Assembly: GCA_964503335.1 (NCBI GenBank)
Contig: CAZCZZ010000028.1
Coordinates: 1 to 48,450 of the forward strand
Source: CAZCZZ01 sp964503335
Lineage (GTDB): Bacteria; Verrucomicrobiota; Kiritimatiellia; CAIVKH01
DNA length: 48,450 bases
Reading direction: 5' to 3'
The position numbers and the translations under genes are program-made. Below are positions 34,176 through 43,089 of the stretch, one piece after another. Each line of letters opens with the position of its first letter. Position 1 is the first letter of the stretch. The notes beneath the pieces are model-generated. The model did no database searches. It saw only the letters and a program-made list of their open reading frames with translations, and had not been told where the DNA came from.

Positions 34176-37100
34176 ATGAATGGTGCTTTCTTCCGCAGGT
34201 CTCTCGTCGTTGCCACGACCTTGGTGCTTTCCCAGTCGCCCTCGCAGGCGGAATTTGTCCGGGGAACCATCAACGGGTTCGGCGCGGCTCACTTCATGAC
34301 GCAGGACGCCACGTTCGGCAGCATCTGGAAAGTCACGATCACCGCCACCAATACGGTTTCCGCCGGCGGATTACTCTTCGACCAGGACGGCGATTACGAT
34401 CCGAAGTGGGCCAAGGGTAGCAATGCTTCGCAGAACTCCACCATCGGCAATGCCGCCAACGGCGGCGCGGACCTTGATATGGGGTTTACCAATGGAAACC
34501 GGTATTCATTCGGGCTTGCCGGATCGGCTGCGGACTTCAACCGCGCCTACGTCATCATGGAAACGGCGGGAAATCCTGTCTCAATTTCCAACGTGAGCCC
34601 GAACGTGTCGGTATCTACAGGCGCCGTTCCGGTGACCATTCAGCTTTCCGCGGGCAAAAGCGCCCAAGAGAGCATCTGGGTTCGCATGTCCACGAACTCC
34701 GGTTTTTCGTCCAGCTTGCTCATCCCTTCCACTGGCTCCTCTACGAACTACACAGCGACATTACCGGCACAGACCGCAGGCGCCCGGGTATACTTCTACG
34801 TCCTGTCATCGACCATGCCCTCGAACGTGATCACGGGCAGCTACGACCTGTGCACATTGCGAGGCAAGAACGCCGGCTCGTCCAACTTCTCCTTCCGTGC
34901 CGGTACGATGAATGCCTGGCACTTCCCGACGAATGCGGAACCGCCGGGCGCCTATATGCGCAACCCTCCGACGAACGGTGCTTCCCCGGCCCAGCCCATT
35001 TACTTCTATTCCGGCAGCCAGACCGGCGGTACGGGCAACGCCGCCAACCAGTCGGGCATGGCCTTGATTCATCGCCTTAAAGGCTCGAGCGGCTGGACGA
35101 CGAACAGCGGCGGCTTCGACAGCAACGGGGGCTCGGTCTTCAACGCCTTCTGGATCGCAGCAATCACAGGCAACACCTACACCGCCACAAACGAAGTCGA
35201 GTACATCATCCGTGTCTCGGCCACGGACCACAACACGACCTACATCGGCACGACGAATGGACAAAACAATCGCTTGTTTCTGACCGACGCGGAGGCAAAG
35301 GCCCTTCCCTTCTCATTCACCTACGGCGCGGGTGCGCCTTCCTTCAACCTCGGCAACGCGTGGCACGTCCCGACCAACGTCGAACCACCGGGCGTGACGA
35401 TGCGGAATCCGATCAACGACGCCGCGACGAACCAGGCCGTCTTCATCTACAACGGCAACCAGTTCCAGGGCGCGGGAAACCCGGGCAACCAGACCGGCGG
35501 CACATTGTACTTCCGCAAGGTCGGCGACGTGTCGTGGATTTCCACGGCCCTGGTCTTCAATTCGGAGTCCGGCGACGTCGGCAACAACAAGTACTGGCGC
35601 GGCCGCATTCCTCCGGTCTTCAGCGCAACCAACGAAGTCGAATACTACCTCGCGATCACCTACAGCGACCACGACACGACCTATCTCGGCACGACCAACC
35701 AGCTCTACAGCAACACCTACGGCGTCGAATCCCAGGCCCGGTCCAACACCTTCCGCTATACCTACTCGGGCGCGGCCGGCTCATCCGCCGCCTTCATGTT
35801 CCACAACAGCAACCGCGTCATCCTCAACGGGACGAATGTGCAGTTCTGGGTGAAGATCGGATACGCCGAGGGCATCGGCACAAACCGATATATCGATTAC
35901 GCCGCAGTGTATTACACCACGGACGGGTCCGCGCCCGGCGGCGCCTACGGCGTGGCAACGAACGCCGGCACGCAGGTGGCGATGATGACCTTCGACCACA
36001 TGGAAGAGGATCCCTACGAAGGCGGCGACGCAATGTGGTGGGTGGGTGCCGTCAACGGCTTGCCCGAACAGACGCTCATCAAGTATCGCGTCGGCTCGTA
36101 CAAGGCGACGAATGGCGTCGAACGCTTTGCGGACTACAACACGTCCGGCACCAACAACGCCACGTTCGCCTTCACACTCGGCAACGCTGATACGAACGTC
36201 TCGCTCAGCATCAACGGCCTGAATGCCGACTACACGACGTCCAAGTTCTTTGTGAACGAAATCGCCGGAGAGACGTCCGAGGTCGTCGTGGTGTATCGCC
36301 CCGGCGGCGTGGGCGTGGACAAAGTGGAAATCTTCAGCAACCTCGACCGGCGCGACCTTGCCGATGTCGACTATACCAACGCATTGATCAGCGCCGACGG
36401 CCTGCCGGATGGCATTGTCGCGCCCAACGCAAACTTCCTCACGACGAATGACGTCGGCTCCTACTACCGCGCCTTCCCCATGGCGCCGCAGGGCGGCGGC
36501 TCGTACGTGTGGACCGGGCGCGTGTCCAAGACGGGCGCCTATCGCCTGACCGGGCGCTATCACGTCGCCGGCGATCCCGCGACGAACTGGACCTACTACA
36601 GCTCGAACGGTCGTCGAGACCACGCCATCGTCGTGTCGCCCAAGAAAGCGCTCGAGATGACACTGTACGAGTTGAACACGCTGACGACGGAGGCGACGAG
36701 CGATACCGAGGGAGGCCGAAGCACCTTCATCGACCTGCTCGGCGCGGCCGATGGCGACAACGACGGTTTCGACCCCTTCAACCTCGATTACCTCAACCTG
36801 ATCCAGGCGAACTGCCTCTGGTTCCAGCCGATTCATCCTGTCGGAGTTGAGCGCTCGGAGAATGACGCCGCGACGGGTCAGCCGTACGCGCCGGGCAGCC
36901 CGTATGCGACCAGGGACTACTGGTCGGTCACGCCGAAGATGGGCTCGGGGAACACTGAGGCTTCAGCGATGTCTGAGTTCACGAACTTCGTCGCGAAGTG
37001 CGACAGTTACACGGGCAGCGTCGGCACGATCAACATCATGCTCGACGGCGTGTTCAACCATACGTCGTGGGATGCACTGCTCGGCCAGGGCGCCGTAGAC

Positions 37101-39218
37101 CTGGGCTTCCGCGAGTCGATCGGCAATGTCACAACCCCCGTCGTGTCGGCCACCACGCGCATCGGCAACAACCGCTGGTACTGGTACGCGGACAGCCAGG
37201 TCAGCTACTGCGATGAAGCGGACTACTACAACTCCGCATACGACAACGATTTTGCCGTCGCGCCGGACCGCGGCGACTTCGGCAAGTGGGCCGATGTGAC
37301 CGAGCTCTACTTCGGCCGCTACGCCGCGCTGGTCTGCATGAACCCGCAGGACAACGGCAACTACGTCAACGAAGGCGACTGGTTTGAAGAGGCGTCGAAG
37401 ACCGCTGGCGTGATCGAAATCTGGAAATACTTCGCCTACTACGCGGAGTACTGGATCAAGAAGACGGGACACGCGGGCACGAACAGCTTCACGCTTGCCC
37501 AGGACGACAAGGGCATCGACGGCCTGCGCTGCGACTTCGGCCAGGGCCTGCCGCCTCAGCTCTGGGAGTACATCATCAACCGCACGCGCTCGAAGAAGTG
37601 GAACTTCGTGTTCATGGCGGAGACGCTGGACGGCGGCAGCCCCGGCTATCGCTCCAACCGCCACTTCGATATCCTGAACGAGAGCTTCGTGTTCCAGTTC
37701 ACGCAGGCGCACATCAGCGACTCGCGCGACTTCGTGAGCTCGATCGAATCCCGCCGCAGCGCCTACAACGGCGGCGCGATCCTGCTCAACATCACGTCGC
37801 ACGACGAAGTGCTGCCGGACAACGACCCGTGGCTGAATGCGTCGCGCTACGGCGCGGTCAGCTCCGTGGACGGCCTGCCGATGATTTTCTACGGCCAGGA
37901 ACACGGCATCAAGAACTACAACGCCATCGATACGACGTTCGACGGCTTCACGCACCACGAGCTGAACTTCGGCAAGTTCGTCCCCCACTTCAAGAAGTGG
38001 AACAAGCTTCTCGTCTGGGACAATCCGCCGCCGGATTCGACGGGCATGGCGCAGTGGTATGGCCGCGTGAACTGGGCGCGTCTCAACAGCCCGGCACTCC
38101 GCAGCCGTAACCGCTTCTTCCTGAACACGACGGGCGGCGGACAAGATTCGCGCATCCTCGCGGTGGCGAAGTATGAGACGCCCGGGGCATCGCCCGCGAC
38201 GAGCGATGTGGTCATCGCATTCACCCGCTTCCTCGAGCACGGCGCGGCCCACAGCCTCGCCGCGAATACCTACAACCTGCAGCCCGCATGGAGCGTGCTG
38301 GGCCTCGACACCGGAAAGTCCTACACGGTTCGCAACCTCGCCGCGTCCGACGCCTTCTTCGAGTTCACCAACGGCTGGCCCAAGACCGGTGCGGATCTGT
38401 ACAACAACGGCCTCTTCGTGTCGCTTGGCGCAGGCACGTCGGGCAACATCACCAACGACGGCGAAATCGTGCAGTACCTGAAATTCGTCGAAGTCACGGG
38501 CGTCCCGAACCAGCCCCCGTCGATCACCCTGCCCGGCCCGCACACGCTCGTGGTCGGGGCGGTCACGAACTTCGGCGTCAGCGCCACGGATCCCGATGGC
38601 GGCGGCGTGACGCTGAACATGACCGTGTCACCGACCGGCGCCACGTTCAACTCAGGCACGTTCTCCTGGACCGCGGCATCCGGCTATGCCGGCTCGTCGA
38701 ACACGATCACGTTTGTCGCGGACGACAACGACGCCGCGACGAACAGTGTTGTCACGAATTCCACGTACATCCTTGTGCCATTTGATTCCGACAGCGACGG
38801 CATCAGCGACGGCTGGGAGTTCGACTTCTTCGCCACGCTCACGAACGGCGCAGGCAACGACAACGACGGCGACGGCATCAACAACTTCAACGAGTATGTC
38901 GCCGGCACGCAGCCGACAAACTCCGCGTCGCGTTTCGTGATCACCAGCGAAGTCCAGTCCTCCGGCGCCACCAACCGCCTGATCACGGTCTCCACGCAGC
39001 CGGGCAAGAAGTACCGCATCTACTTCGCCGACGGCAGCGTATCCAACAGCGCATCCTGGACGGCCTTCGCCAGCACGAACGACACCGTGGGCACATGGAC
39101 CGAAACCAACACCGCCCCATCCAGCTTCACCTTCCGCGACGACGAAGGCCCGAACACCACCACCACCGCCCCGGTCAACGGCCAGCGCTCGTATCGCGTG
39201 ACGGTCGGGAACCCTTAG
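34176..39218 (+). CDS. Large secreted multidomain GH13 (alpha-amylase family) protein
   Basis: A 1680-residue secreted enzyme. After the signal peptide come two similar modules, near residues 246 and 395, that each start AWH(F/V)PTN-x-EPPG; these may bind substrate. The GH13 barrel follows, with region I DGVFNH (from 957), nucleophile Asp1120 in GLRCDFG, acid-base Glu1149 in MAETLDG and Asp1210 in TSHDE, so the triad is complete. The tail has an Ig-like domain (NQPPSITLPGPHTL...), an Asp-rich calcium-type segment (DSDGISDGWEFDFF, near 1537) and a C-terminal domain. The exact substrate is unknown. Upstream, CGTTTCC/GGAAACG pair at 34103-34134. Confidence 0.88.
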   Translation: MNGAFFRRSLVVATTLVLSQSPSQAEFVRGTINGFGAAHFMTQDATFGSIWKVTITATNTVSAGGLLFDQDGDYDPKWAKGSNASQNSTIGNAANGGADLDMGFTNGNRYSFGLAGSAADFNRAYVIMETAGNPVSISNVSPNVSVSTGAVPVTIQLSAGKSAQESIWVRMSTNSGFSSSLLIPSTGSSTNYTATLPAQTAGARVYFYVLSSTMPSNVITGSYDLCTLRGKNAGSSNFSFRAGTMNAWHFPTNAEPPGAYMRNPPTNGASPAQPIYFYSGSQTGGTGNAANQSGMALIHRLKGSSGWTTNSGGFDSNGGSVFNAFWIAAITGNTYTATNEVEYIIRVSATDHNTTYIGTTNGQNNRLFLTDAEAKALPFSFTYGAGAPSFNLGNAWHVPTNVEPPGVTMRNPINDAATNQAVFIYNGNQFQGAGNPGNQTGGTLYFRKVGDVSWISTALVFNSESGDVGNNKYWRGRIPPVFSATNEVEYYLAITYSDHDTTYLGTTNQLYSNTYGVESQARSNTFRYTYSGAAGSSAAFMFHNSNRVILNGTNVQFWVKIGYAEGIGTNRYIDYAAVYYTTDGSAPGGAYGVATNAGTQVAMMTFDHMEEDPYEGGDAMWWVGAVNGLPEQTLIKYRVGSYKATNGVERFADYNTSGTNNATFAFTLGNADTNVSLSINGLNADYTTSKFFVNEIAGETSEVVVVYRPGGVGVDKVEIFSNLDRRDLADVDYTNALISADGLPDGIVAPNANFLTTNDVGSYYRAFPMAPQGGGSYVWTGRVSKTGAYRLTGRYHVAGDPATNWTYYSSNGRRDHAIVVSPKKALEMTLYELNTLTTEATSDTEGGRSTFIDLLGAADGDNDGFDPFNLDYLNLIQANCLWFQPIHPVGVERSENDAATGQPYAPGSPYATRDYWSVTPKMGSGNTEASAMSEFTNFVAKCDSYTGSVGTINIMLDGVFNHTSWDALLGQGAVDLGFRESIGNVTTPVVSATTRIGNNRWYWYADSQVSYCDEADYYNSAYDNDFAVAPDRGDFGKWADVTELYFGRYAALVCMNPQDNGNYVNEGDWFEEASKTAGVIEIWKYFAYYAEYWIKKTGHAGTNSFTLAQDDKGIDGLRCDFGQGLPPQLWEYIINRTRSKKWNFVFMAETLDGGSPGYRSNRHFDILNESFVFQFTQAHISDSRDFVSSIESRRSAYNGGAILLNITSHDEVLPDNDPWLNASRYGAVSSVDGLPMIFYGQEHGIKNYNAIDTTFDGFTHHELNFGKFVPHFKKWNKLLVWDNPPPDSTGMAQWYGRVNWARLNSPALRSRNRFFLNTTGGGQDSRILAVAKYETPGASPATSDVVIAFTRFLEHGAAHSLAANTYNLQPAWSVLGLDTGKSYTVRNLAASDAFFEFTNGWPKTGADLYNNGLFVSLGAGTSGNITNDGEIVQYLKFVEVTGVPNQPPSITLPGPHTLVVGAVTNFGVSATDPDGGGVTLNMTVSPTGATFNSGTFSWTAASGYAGSSNTITFVADDNDAATNSVVTNSTYILVPFDSDSDGISDGWEFDFFATLTNGAGNDNDGDGINNFNEYVAGTQPTNSASRFVITSEVQSSGATNRLITVSTQPGKKYRIYFADGSVSNSASWTAFASTNDTVGTWTETNTAPSSFTFRDDEGPNTTTTAPVNGQRSYRVTVGNP

Positions 39219-39228
39219 TTCTGCTTTC

Positions 39229-39268
39229 ATGTCGGCCCCCTACGAATTATGGTAGGGGCCGATATGAC
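39229..39268. terminator. Hairpin after GH13 gene holding next ribosome site
   Basis: CATGTCGGCCCCCTAC pairs with GTAGGGGCCGATATG across a short loop, with one bulged base. It follows the GH13 stop and could terminate transcription. Its 3' arm contains AGGGG, the Shine-Dalgarno sequence of the gene at 39264. Confidence 0.55.
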
Positions 39269-39731
39269 GGAAACGACGCCTTCCCATTTTACGGATTTCT
39301 TCTGCAATGTGTCGCTGTTGTCCGCGCTGGCGGCGTGGACGGTGGCGCAGAGCATTAAGTTTTCGTGGAATCTTTTCCGGACCGGAACCATCGATTTCGG
39401 CTATTTTGTCAGCACGGGCGGCATGCCCAGCGCGCACTCGGCGATGGTGAGCGGGTTGGCCACATCCATCGGCCTTCGTACGGGTCTCGGAAGCGCCACG
39501 TTCGCGGTGTGCCTCTGTTTCGCGCTCGTGGTCATGTTCGATGCGCAGAGCGTGCGCCGCGCGGCCGGACAACAGGCTCGGCTGCTTAACCAGATCGTGG
39601 CCGAGTTCTTCAAGGAGCATCATCTCTCCAAGCAGAAGATGGCCGAGTTCCTGGGCCATACGCGGACCGAAGTCTTCGCCGGCATGTTCCTCGGCATCCT
39701 TACAGCGCTCCTGGTACACGCCGTCTCATGA
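39264..39731 (+). CDS. DUF212 (divergent PAP2) membrane protein
   Basis: A 155-residue membrane protein of the divergent PAP2/DUF212 (YuiD) family. The signature STGGMPSAHSAMVSGLAT is present, followed by FALVVMFDAQSVRRAAGQQA and the C-terminal GHTRTEVFAGMFLGI. Homologues are related to acid phosphatases but their reaction is uncertain. AGGGG before the ATG at 39264 supports this start over the ATG at 39249. Its stop overlaps the ABC ATPase start by four bases, so they are translationally coupled. Confidence 0.88.
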   Translation: MTETTPSHFTDFFCNVSLLSALAAWTVAQSIKFSWNLFRTGTIDFGYFVSTGGMPSAHSAMVSGLATSIGLRTGLGSATFAVCLCFALVVMFDAQSVRRAAGQQARLLNQIVAEFFKEHHLSKQKMAEFLGHTRTEVFAGMFLGILTALLVHAVS

Positions 39732-40555
39732 CCCTTGCCGACAAGTTGCATCTCCCCACCGGCACGGCGCACGCGCCGCATGATCCGGCACGGCCCGTCC
39801 TGGAGGTAACCGACCTCTGCGTCCGCTATCAAGGTCGTGAAGCTCTCTCCTCCGTGACGTTCAAGCTAAAGGCGGGCGAACGCGTGGCGGTGGTCGGACC
39901 GAACGGTGCGGGCAAGAGCACCCTGTTCAAGGTCATCGCCGGACTCGTCGAGCCGGCCTCCGGCGATGTTCGCGTGTACGGACATCGTCCCGCGGGCCAC
40001 ACGTGCATTGCCTATGTCCCCCAGCGCAGCCAGGTGGACTGGACCTTTCCAGTCACCGTGCTTGATGTGGTCCTGATGGGTCGCTCCGGCACGCTCGGCC
40101 TTTTCCGCCGCGCCGGACGAAGCGATCGTGAACACGTGCGAGGACTCCTCGACGTAGTCGGCATCGCGAACCTTGCCGACCGGCAGATCAGCGAACTTTC
40201 CGGCGGCCAGCAGCAGCGCATGTTCATCGCGCGGGCCCTTGCCATGCAGGCGGAGTTGATGCTGATGGATGAGCCTTTCTCAGGTCTCGACGGTCCGTCG
40301 CAGGATGGTTTGCTCAGCATTATCGAAACGCTGGGCCAGAGGCATGTCACGGTGCTTGTCGCCCTGCACGACCTCAATCTGGCGATGGATCATTTCGACC
40401 GGGCGCTGTTGCTCAATCATTCGTTGATCGGATTCGGCAAGCCGCAGGACGTCTTCACGACCGACCGGCTGGCAAGCGTCTATGGCGTGCCGAAGCTTAG
40501 ATCCATACCCGTTGATGACGCCTGCTGCAGTGGCGGAGGTCACTCGCATGGGTAG
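39728..40555 (+). CDS. Metal ABC transporter ATP-binding protein (Zn/Mn type)
   Basis: A 275-residue ATPase of the ZnuC/TroB/MntB type that powers metal import. It has Walker A GPNGAGKST, Q-loop YVPQRSQVDWTFP (typical of this family), signature LSGGQQQRMF and Walker B LMLMDEPFSG. The C-terminus DDACCSGGGHSHG carries Cys and His that could bind metal. The gene overlaps DUF212 by four bases and the permease by eight. No solute-binding protein gene lies nearby in the window. Zn, Mn or Fe are all possible. Confidence 0.93.
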   Translation: MTLADKLHLPTGTAHAPHDPARPVLEVTDLCVRYQGREALSSVTFKLKAGERVAVVGPNGAGKSTLFKVIAGLVEPASGDVRVYGHRPAGHTCIAYVPQRSQVDWTFPVTVLDVVLMGRSGTLGLFRRAGRSDREHVRGLLDVVGIANLADRQISELSGGQQQRMFIARALAMQAELMLMDEPFSGLDGPSQDGLLSIIETLGQRHVTVLVALHDLNLAMDHFDRALLLNHSLIGFGKPQDVFTTDRLASVYGVPKLRSIPVDDACCSGGGHSHG

Positions 40556-41387
40556 CACCCTCGATTGGCTGATCGCGCCGCTGCAGTACCCTTTCATGGT
40601 CAACGCGTTGATCGCGGTGGTGCTCGTCGGCGTCGTCTGCGCCGTCGTAGGCACCTATGTCGTGCTGCGCGGCATGTCCTTCCTCGGCGACGCCCTGGCC
40701 CATGCAATGCTGCCCGGCGTAGCGGTCGGCTACCTGATCCACGGCAGCGCGCGCGGCCCTCTTTTCTGGTGGGGCCTGGCGGCGGCACTCGTCACGGCGT
40801 TCGCCGTCGGCGCAGTCAGTCGCACCGCCCGCATCAAGGAAGACACCGCGATCGGCATCATCTTCTCCGGCATGTTCGCGCTGGGCGTTGCGCTGATCTC
40901 CACGATGCGCAGCTACGCTGTCGATCTGACCCACCTGCTTTTCGGGAATGTGCTCAGCGTGACAACGGACGACCTGCTGCTGATCGGCGGCTTCGGCGCC
41001 CTCGTCATCCTCGTCGTGTTCCTTTTCTACAAGGAGTTCCTGATTCTCTCCTTCGATCCGGTGCTGGCGGCGACACTCCGTCTGCCGGCTACGTTCCTGC
41101 ATTACCTTCTTCTCGTCCTGATGGCCGTGTCTGTCGTCATATCCCTGCAGACCGTGGGCGTCGGCCTGATGATGGCCATGCTCGTAACGCCGGCCGCCAC
41201 GGCGCACCTCGTCACGCGCACCTTTTCCCGCATGATGGGAGTCGCGGCGGCGATCGGAGCCTTCAGCGGCGCGGCGGGTTTGTACTTGTCGTTCTACTTC
41301 AACATGGCCTCGGGCGCCGCGATCGTGCTCGTCTGCACATCCCTTTTCCTCATCACCCTGCTTGTGACCCGACGCAGGCACCGATAA
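40548..41387 (+). CDS. Metal ABC transporter permease (ZnuB/TroC type)
   Basis: A 279-residue permease with about eight membrane segments, the partner of the ATPase at 39728. Motifs include VVLRGMSFLGDALAHAMLPGVA, EDTAIGIIFSGMFALGVAL, SFDPVLAATLRLP and TVGVGLMMAMLVTPAATA, all family landmarks. GGAGGT before the ATG at 40548 fixes the start, within the end of the ATPase gene. An inverted-repeat element follows. The DtxR-family regulator two genes downstream could control this operon, but no operator is evident. Confidence 0.93.
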   Translation: MGSTLDWLIAPLQYPFMVNALIAVVLVGVVCAVVGTYVVLRGMSFLGDALAHAMLPGVAVGYLIHGSARGPLFWWGLAAALVTAFAVGAVSRTARIKEDTAIGIIFSGMFALGVALISTMRSYAVDLTHLLFGNVLSVTTDDLLLIGGFGALVILVVFLFYKEFLILSFDPVLAATLRLPATFLHYLLLVLMAVSVVISLQTVGVGLMMAMLVTPAATAHLVTRTFSRMMGVAAAIGAFSGAAGLYLSFYFNMASGAAIVLVCTSLFLITLLVTRRRHR

Positions 41388-41397
41388 AAGATGATTT

Positions 41398-41481
41398 CAC
41401 CGCAGAGACGCGGAGGACTCAGAGTTTCTTCTTTGCTTCAGATTCTTCGTTCGACTCTGCGCTCTCCGCGCCTCTGCGGTG
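41398..41481. repeat. CACCGCAGAG inverted-repeat element
   Basis: The 18-base arms 41398-41415 and 41464-41481 are inverted matches at 17 of 18 positions. They enclose a T-rich loop that has its own weaker pairing (CTCAGAG / CTCTG). The element lies seven bases beyond the end of the permease gene. It may be a terminator or a dispersed repeat. Confidence 0.75.
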
Positions 41482-41541
41482 GATGACTCCTCCTTCTTCC
41501 GCTATTGACCCTTTGTCCCTATGCAGTAGCCTTTGCGCGTG

Positions 41542-42441
41542 ATGCCTGATGTTCGTATTTCCGATCTGCTTAAGACGACCCGTCGTCCGCTGGTTTCCTT
41601 CGAGTTCTTCCCGCCGAAGGATGACGCGGGACTCGACAACCTGAAGCGCGCGGCCGAGCAGCTTCTCACGGTGGAACCCGATTTCGTGACGTGCACGTAC
41701 GGCGCCGGAGGGTCCACCCGCCAGCGCACGATGCAGGTATGCGAGCTGCTTCGACAGCTTGGCTTCAAACCCGTGATGCCTCACCTCACTTGCGTCGGGT
41801 CCAGCCGTGCCGAGCTCGGAGCCATTGCCGACGATCTTCATGGCCGGGGCTTCCGCAACATCATGACACTTCGGGGCGATCCCCCCAAAGGCGACACCAC
41901 CTTCAAGCCAGCGCCAGACGGGCTGGCGTATGCCGCTGACCTCGTCAACCTCCTGGTGACGCGGCACCCGGATTTCTGCTGCGGCGTGGCCGCCTACCCG
42001 GAAGTACACCCCGAAGCCCGGTCGCCCGAGGCCGATCTCGACAACCTGAAACGCAAGCTCGACCGCGGCGGTGCTTTTGGAACCACCCAGCTCTTCTTCG
42101 ACAACGACATCTACTTCCGCTTCGTGGAGCGTTGCCGCACGGCGGGCATCACGCAGCCGATTCTCCCCGGGCTTCTGCCTGCCGTTTCGCTGAAACAGGT
42201 CCAGCGCATGTGCACCATGTGCAAAACCCATCTACCGGAAGGACTTGCAAAAGCGCTCGAAGCGGCCGGCGGCGAGGGAGAAGCAGCGGAGGATGCCGGC
42301 ATTCTCTGGGCTGCCCATCAGGTGGACGACCTTCTGGCCCGCGGTGCGCCCGGCGTACATCTTTACGTGCTCAACAGGGCAAAGGCCGCCCGCTCGCCCG
42401 AGCTGCTGGAGCGTCTCGACCGTCACAGGACGAGGGCTTGA
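41542..42441 (+). CDS. metF: 5,10-methylenetetrahydrofolate reductase
   Basis: A 299-residue flavoenzyme reducing methylene-THF to methyl-THF for methionine synthesis. It is a TIM barrel with LVSFEFFPPKDD (catalytic Glu), FVTCTYGAGGST, MPHLTCVG, NIMTLRGDPPKG, GVAAYPEVHPEA, FGTTQLFFDND and GLLPAVSLKQ, all canonical. Length is normal for bacterial MetF. The ATG at 41542 begins MPDVRISDLL; a TTG nine bases earlier is less likely. No Shine-Dalgarno sequence is obvious. Confidence 0.95.
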   Translation: MPDVRISDLLKTTRRPLVSFEFFPPKDDAGLDNLKRAAEQLLTVEPDFVTCTYGAGGSTRQRTMQVCELLRQLGFKPVMPHLTCVGSSRAELGAIADDLHGRGFRNIMTLRGDPPKGDTTFKPAPDGLAYAADLVNLLVTRHPDFCCGVAAYPEVHPEARSPEADLDNLKRKLDRGGAFGTTQLFFDNDIYFRFVERCRTAGITQPILPGLLPAVSLKQVQRMCTMCKTHLPEGLAKALEAAGGEGEAAEDAGILWAAHQVDDLLARGAPGVHLYVLNRAKAARSPELLERLDRHRTRA

Positions 42442-42484
42442 CCGGGGCGGTAAAGTGTTTGATATGTAAAGCAGCGAGAACACC

Positions 42485-43036
42485 ATGTCCCGGGAAGTCT
42501 GGAAGACCTACGAAGAGAACCTGCTGACGCACAGCGCGGCCCACTACCTCATGACCATCCATGAGCTGCTGGAGACGAATGGCTACGCCCGCGTCACCGA
42601 TATCGCCAAGCGCCTGAACATCACGCGCGGCAGCTGTTCCATCAGCCTGAAACCCTTGAAAAAACGCGGTTTGGTCGTCGAGGACCAGAACAAGTTCCTA
42701 TCGCTCTCGGACGAAGGTCGCCGCATGGCGCTGGTGGTCGAGAAGAACGATGAACTTCTCGAGACCTTCTTCCGTGACGTGCTGGGCGTCGATGGCGACC
42801 AGTCCGAGATCGACGCCTGCAAGATCGAGCACCTGCTCAGCCTCGAAACAAGCGTCAAGCTCTGCACCTTTATTGAGTTCCTCAAGACCGATAACAAGGT
42901 CGCCAAGGATTTCCTCCGGCAACTGCGCAAGAATGCAAGCTCCTGCTGCAACGACCAGCAGTCCTGCCCTATGTGCCGGAATGAATGTGTGCTGGAGCCG
43001 ATCACGAAACGTATGCCTGCCCGTAAATCGGCCTGA
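42485..43036 (+). CDS. DtxR/MntR-family metal-dependent regulator
   Basis: A 183-residue metalloregulator. A winged helix-turn-helix occupies the N-terminus (HYLMTIHELLETNGYARVTDIAKRLNITRGSCSISLKPLKKRGL). The dimerisation domain contains DACKIEHLLS, which aligns with the Cys-x-x-Glu-His metal site of DtxR rather than the MntR version. There is no SH3-like third domain. Instead the tail carries five Cys (SSCCNDQQSCPMCRNEC), a feature I have not met in standard members. It lies downstream of metF and may regulate the Zn/Mn-type transporter at 39728. Confidence 0.88.
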   Translation: MSREVWKTYEENLLTHSAAHYLMTIHELLETNGYARVTDIAKRLNITRGSCSISLKPLKKRGLVVEDQNKFLSLSDEGRRMALVVEKNDELLETFFRDVLGVDGDQSEIDACKIEHLLSLETSVKLCTFIEFLKTDNKVAKDFLRQLRKNASSCCNDQQSCPMCRNECVLEPITKRMPARKSA

Positions 43037-43089
43037 ACGCCCTGCAACGCTCGAGTGTCTAATTGTGGAAATATGAGGAACTGCCATTC

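Noticed and set aside
36963..38543. A 526-codon minus-strand frame within the GH13 gene
   Set aside because: It is antisense to the catalytic domain, which has all expected motifs; there is no ribosome site or known domain.
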